Source of the DNA: Bacillota bacterium
GTDB taxonomy: Bacteria; Bacillota; Clostridia; Oscillospirales; Ruminococcaceae
NCBI GenBank assembly: GCA_023421245.1
Contig: JAEZTV010000018.1
Coordinates: forward strand, 1-42,553
Direction: 5' to 3'
Length of the DNA: 42,553 nt
In this document: piece after piece, positions 39,715 to 42,553 of the stretch
How positions within the stretch are numbered: the first letter of the stretch is position 1
How the letters are laid out: the number at the start of each line of letters is the position of its first letter
Translations under genes and position numbers: made by a program
The notes under the pieces: model-generated
Told to the model about the DNA's origin: nothing
The model's database searches: none
The model's input: the letters and a program-made list of their open reading frames with translations, nothing else

Positions 39715-40941
39715 ATGCAGATGATCTATGATGTCAGCGGCAGCGGCCTGCACGATTCGCGGGGCTTTTTGCGGCGCTCGTGGGCAGCGGTCAACCTTGA
39801 CCTGCTCGACCATAACATACAGGCCATCCGCCGCCGCATCCCGCAAACCTGCGATTTGATGGGCGTTGTCAAGGCGGATGCCTACGGTCACGGCGACGTT
39901 ATGGTCGCCAAACGCCTTGTGCAAAACGGTGCGGCATGGCTTGGGGTTTCTAACATCGACGAGGCGATGGCGCTGCGCCGCAAGGGCATCGGGCAGGAAA
40001 CGGGCATCCTCATCTTCGGCGATACGCCGGTCTGCTACTCGGCTGAGCTTGCACAGTACGGCATCACCCAAACGGTATACAGCACCGCGTATGCGCACGC
40101 ACTGTCTAACGAAGCCGCGCGCATCGGTGCCTTGGTGGATGTGCACTGCAAGGTGGATACCGGTATGGGACGCATCGGCTTTGTATGCGGCGACGGGCAG
40201 CTTACAACCGCCGAGGAGCTTACCGCTGTCACGGCGCTCCCAGCGCTCAACGCCACCGGTATCTTCACCCATTTCTCCTGCGCCGATGACCCCGACCCCG
40301 ATGCGGTAAAGTACACGCACGCGCAGTTTGCGCGGTTTATGCACCTGTGCGATACGCTTGCGGCACGCGGCATTACCTTTCGCCACCGTCACTGCTGCAA
40401 CAGCGGCGGCCTGCTGAACTACCCCGAAATGCACCTTGATATGGTGCGTGCAGGCATTATTCTGTACGGGCTTGCACCCAGCCCCTCCCTTGTGGGCGAG
40501 GGCGGATTCGTTCCGGTACTCGAGCTTAAAACGGTTATCTCGCAGGTTAAAACCGTTCCCGCGGGCAGCTTTATCAGCTACGGCCGCACCTACCAAACGC
40601 CTTCCCCGCGCACCCTTGCCGCAGTGTGTATCGGGTATGCCGACGGCTACCTCCGCACCTTTTCGGGCCGTGCCAATATGCTCGTTCACGGGCAGCTTGC
40701 CCCTGTGGTCGGGCGGGTATGTATGGATCAGCTCATGCTCGATATCACCGATATCCCCGATGCAAAGGCCGGCGATGTGGTTACGGTGTTCGGCGCTAAG
40801 GGCATCACCGCCGATGACCTCGCGGCACTGGGCGACAGCATCGGCTACGAGCTTGTGTGCCTTATCTCCCGCCGTGTTCCCCACGTCTACCTGCAAAACG
40901 GCGAAGAGATTGCGGTAGCGGACTATATCCGCTCCAAATAG
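39715..40941 (+). CDS. alr: Alanine racemase
   Basis: A 408-residue PLP enzyme interconverting L- and D-alanine for peptidoglycan synthesis. The PLP lysine is Lys53 in GVVKADAYGHG, and RSWAAVNLDLLDHNI precedes it. DTGMGRIGF and LDMVRAGIILYGLAPS follow in the barrel. The C-terminal beta domain has ISYGRTYQTP with the catalytic Tyr, and VVGRVCMDQLMLDIT. The usual family length is about 370-390; the N-terminus has about 20 extra residues (MQMIYDVSGSGLHDSRGFLR). A G-rich stretch lies about 12 nt before the ATG. It ends at a strong bidirectional terminator. Confidence 0.96.
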   Translation: MQMIYDVSGSGLHDSRGFLRRSWAAVNLDLLDHNIQAIRRRIPQTCDLMGVVKADAYGHGDVMVAKRLVQNGAAWLGVSNIDEAMALRRKGIGQETGILIFGDTPVCYSAELAQYGITQTVYSTAYAHALSNEAARIGALVDVHCKVDTGMGRIGFVCGDGQLTTAEELTAVTALPALNATGIFTHFSCADDPDPDAVKYTHAQFARFMHLCDTLAARGITFRHRHCCNSGGLLNYPEMHLDMVRAGIILYGLAPSPSLVGEGGFVPVLELKTVISQVKTVPAGSFISYGRTYQTPSPRTLAAVCIGYADGYLRTFSGRANMLVHGQLAPVVGRVCMDQLMLDITDIPDAKAGDVVTVFGAKGITADDLAALGDSIGYELVCLISRRVPHVYLQNGEEIAVADYIRSK

Positions 40942-41070
40942 CCTTCCCCCTGTGTATTAAACGTTTGTTAACAGCTATTTCACACTACATTCGCGAAAAC
41001 GCGATATACTTTAGGTGTACCGGATTTGTGGTACAATGATTACTCTCCTCCTCATATACATTCCTTAAAA

Positions 41071-41112
41071 TGCGCAGGACCGTGAATCCCCTCACGGTCC
41101 TGCGCATTTGTG
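41071..41112. terminator. Bidirectional terminator between alr and the DUF503 gene
   Basis: A perfect 15-bp stem TGCGCAGGACCGTGA/TCACGGTCCTGCGCA with a 6-nt loop, followed by TTTGTGATTTT and preceded by TTAAAA. It sits between the two convergent genes. Confidence 0.85.
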
Positions 41113-41126
41113 ATTTTACCGCACGC

Positions 41127-41408
41127 TCAAAAAAGCTCGCGCTCAATCTCTGTAATCTCCGCCTCGCTGTTCGCGGTAATATAGCTTATTATATGCTCGG
41201 CAATGCTGTCTGCCTGCTGTGTGTCACCGCACACTGCCGCTACTGCAAGCACGATGGTCTTGTGCACATCCTGCTCCCCCACTTCGCATACCGAAACGTT
41301 AAAGCGGTGTCTCATCCGTGCCGTCAGGCTTTTTACCTCCATGCGCTTTTGCTTAAGCGACTGTACCCACGGCGCATACAGCCGAACGCTCATCACCAAT
41401 ACCTGCAT
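41127..41408 (-). CDS. DUF503 family protein (YlxP-like)
   Basis: A 93-residue cytoplasmic protein matching the DUF503/YlxP pattern: an N-terminal strand with VRLYAPWVQSLKQKRMEVKSLTARMRHRFNVSVCEVGEQDVHKTIVLAVAAVCGD and an end EAEITEIERELF. In several Firmicutes the gene lies in the nusA-infB-rbfA region, which suggests a link with ribosome maturation; here it stands alone. The ATG at 41408 has AAGGGGG 8 nt upstream. Function unproven. Confidence 0.88.
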   Translation of the reverse strand: MQVLVMSVRLYAPWVQSLKQKRMEVKSLTARMRHRFNVSVCEVGEQDVHKTIVLAVAAVCGDTQQADSIAEHIISYITANSEAEITEIERELF

Positions 41409-41411
41409 CAC

Positions 41412-42553
41412 CGCATCCCCCTTGCTTCATTTCATTTTATCTTTAATCTTTGCCATACATATTATCCGCCCACTGTGTAAACAGGCCCCACTCCGCAACT
41501 TAAAAACTCGCACCGCTTTGCGGTTTTTGCTCCTTTTTAATCTGCTCCTGCGCAAAGCCTTTCCCAACGTTGTGCAACACTTGACGATTCAGGAAAGCCT
41601 TACAAGCCTTCCCAACGTCAATCAAAGCTTGACGTTTCGGAGAAGGTGGCGCAGAAAACCGAAGGTTTTTAGAATGCCAGCCGTAGGCTGGCTATGTGCC
41701 GGATGAGGTCAAATGCCAACCTTGCACAACACGGAAAACCGTAGGTTTTCCAAATGCGAAACTTGTTTCGCTATGTTTCGCCTTCGGGTGACTTCCTTTT
41801 GCTGAATGCGTAGGGGCGCGCATTGCGCGTCCGAATTTGACCTCCTTGCCCATCGCCGCAGACAGGGCATGATGAAACAGGCGAAAAACCGAAGGTTTTT
41901 AGAATGCGAAACTTTGTTTCGCTGTATGCCAACCGAAGGTTGGCTATGTCCTCGACGCCCCGCGTAAAGCCTTCTCCTGTTAGGAGAAGCCATCCGCGGA
42001 AAACCGCAGGTTTTTAGAATGCCAGCCGTAGGCTGGCTATGTGCCGGATGAGGTCAAATGCCAACCTTGCACAACACGGAAAACCGCAGGTTTTCCAAAT
42101 GCGAAACTTGTTTCGCTATGTTTCGCCTTCGGGCGACCTTCTTTTGTAGTTCAACAAAAGAAGGCAAAAGTGAATCAAGGGTGCCCCCTGAACCCCGCGC
42201 GGGCAATCTGGCGACAAGCCTTGCGCCCAAAACAACCTGCCTCGGCGCACTCCGCTTATCTCCCGGAGCCAAGGGGGAGAAAGGCTCCGGGCGGCGCGTT
42301 GTGCGCAAAACGCACCGCGTTTTGTTCCCTCGGCTATCCTCTTGTTAGTTTGCGGTTAAGTCGCCTAATTGCCGCGCCCCGTACATTGAAACTTTTCGCA
42401 CAATTTATGCCTTTGCTACATAACCACACGCGGTGCAAAATTTTGCTAGTGCAAGAGTTAATACACTTACGCACGCCGATTCCCGCCCTGTGTATCAAGA
42501 AACACCCTGTTACAACCAGATACTAACACCACTGTTAAAAGAACGGAAAGGGT
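41412..42553. repeat. Non-coding hairpin/repeat array 3
   Basis: No supported gene. 41493-41558 resembles 36463-36525. From 41560 on it is a mosaic of palindromes: GCCAGCC/GGCTGGC with loop GTA (41676-41692 and 42021-42037), GGAAAACC/GGTTTTCC with loop GTA (41733-41751), GCGAAAC/GTTTCGC (41756-41771) and GCCAACC/GGTTGGC (41928-41944). A direct repeat of about 127 bp occurs at 41666-41792 and 42011-42137. 42118-42435 is a diverged copy of 16535-16850. Frames such as the one across 42041-42526 follow the repeats and have no ribosome binding site that persuades me. Confidence 0.75.

Noticed and set aside
39709..40896. A 395-codon open frame on the strand opposite alanine racemase
   Set aside because: It is antisense to a clear alr gene, rich in His, Arg and Ala as mirror frames of GC-rich genes are, and has no recognisable domain.
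42041..42526. Open frames in array 3 whose translation resembles a translation at 16.5 kb (RLRATFFCSSTK..., PEPRAGN...CLGALRLSPGAKG)
   Set aside because: The similarity follows from the shared DNA repeat. Frames are broken differently in the two copies and no ribosome binding site or known domain supports a protein.

Overview
The window looks like chromosomal DNA of an anaerobic member of the Bacillota, probably class Clostridia near the Oscillospiraceae/Ruminococcaceae. The reasons are Gram-positive style ribosome binding sites, a pyruvate kinase with the extra C-terminal PEP-utilizer domain, a transketolase split into two genes, an ECF-type S component, an ECF sigma factor paired with a DUF4367-like membrane protein, many lipoproteins, and overlapping genes packed between GC-rich hairpin terminators. 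No rRNA or tRNA gene was recognised.

Layout. 1-565: a non-coding array of small hairpins. 624-4831: housekeeping genes (TM2 protein, pyruvate kinase, DedA protein, canonical RpiB). 5134-11559: an ECF sigma factor, its membrane partner and a run of secreted proteins and lipoproteins; one is split by an in-frame amber stop and another has a frameshifted tail. 11683-15956 (minus): four overlapping genes for a UDP-2,3-diacetamido-2,3-dideoxy-glucuronate pathway (WbpE, D, A and B types). 15957-17317: a second hairpin/repeat array. 17318-18090 (minus): a HEPN/MNT pair whose MNT partner has lost its catalytic motifs. 18198-18782 (minus): an ECF-transporter S component.

19195-31430 (minus) is the most interesting part: one long catabolic operon. 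In transcription order it encodes a TauA/SsuA-like lipoprotein, two permeases, two ATPases, an RpiB-like isomerase, an EamA transporter, an iron-type alcohol dehydrogenase, a two-subunit transketolase, an FSA-type transaldolase, a fucose/arabinose-isomerase-like protein and a second, larger transaldolase. A ROK regulator and a degenerate M24 peptidase homologue diverge from it (31890-34204). There is no sugar kinase, the importer is of the sulfonate/taurine type, and the RpiB-like enzyme keeps its catalytic Cys but lacks the phosphate-binding residues of true RpiB. Together these fit catabolism of a sugar that carries a sulfonate instead of a phosphate: a sulfoquinovose-type pathway using transketolase, possibly combined with transaldolase. 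This is inference and needs biochemical proof.

34469-36343: a large secreted beta-helix-like protein. 36688-37782: GTPase YchF. 37803-39260: an AT-rich island that begins with an IS3-like terminal repeat and carries two unrecognised genes. 39476-41408: a small membrane protein, alanine racemase and a DUF503 protein. 41412-42553: a third hairpin array that shares about 300 bp with the array at 16.5 kb.
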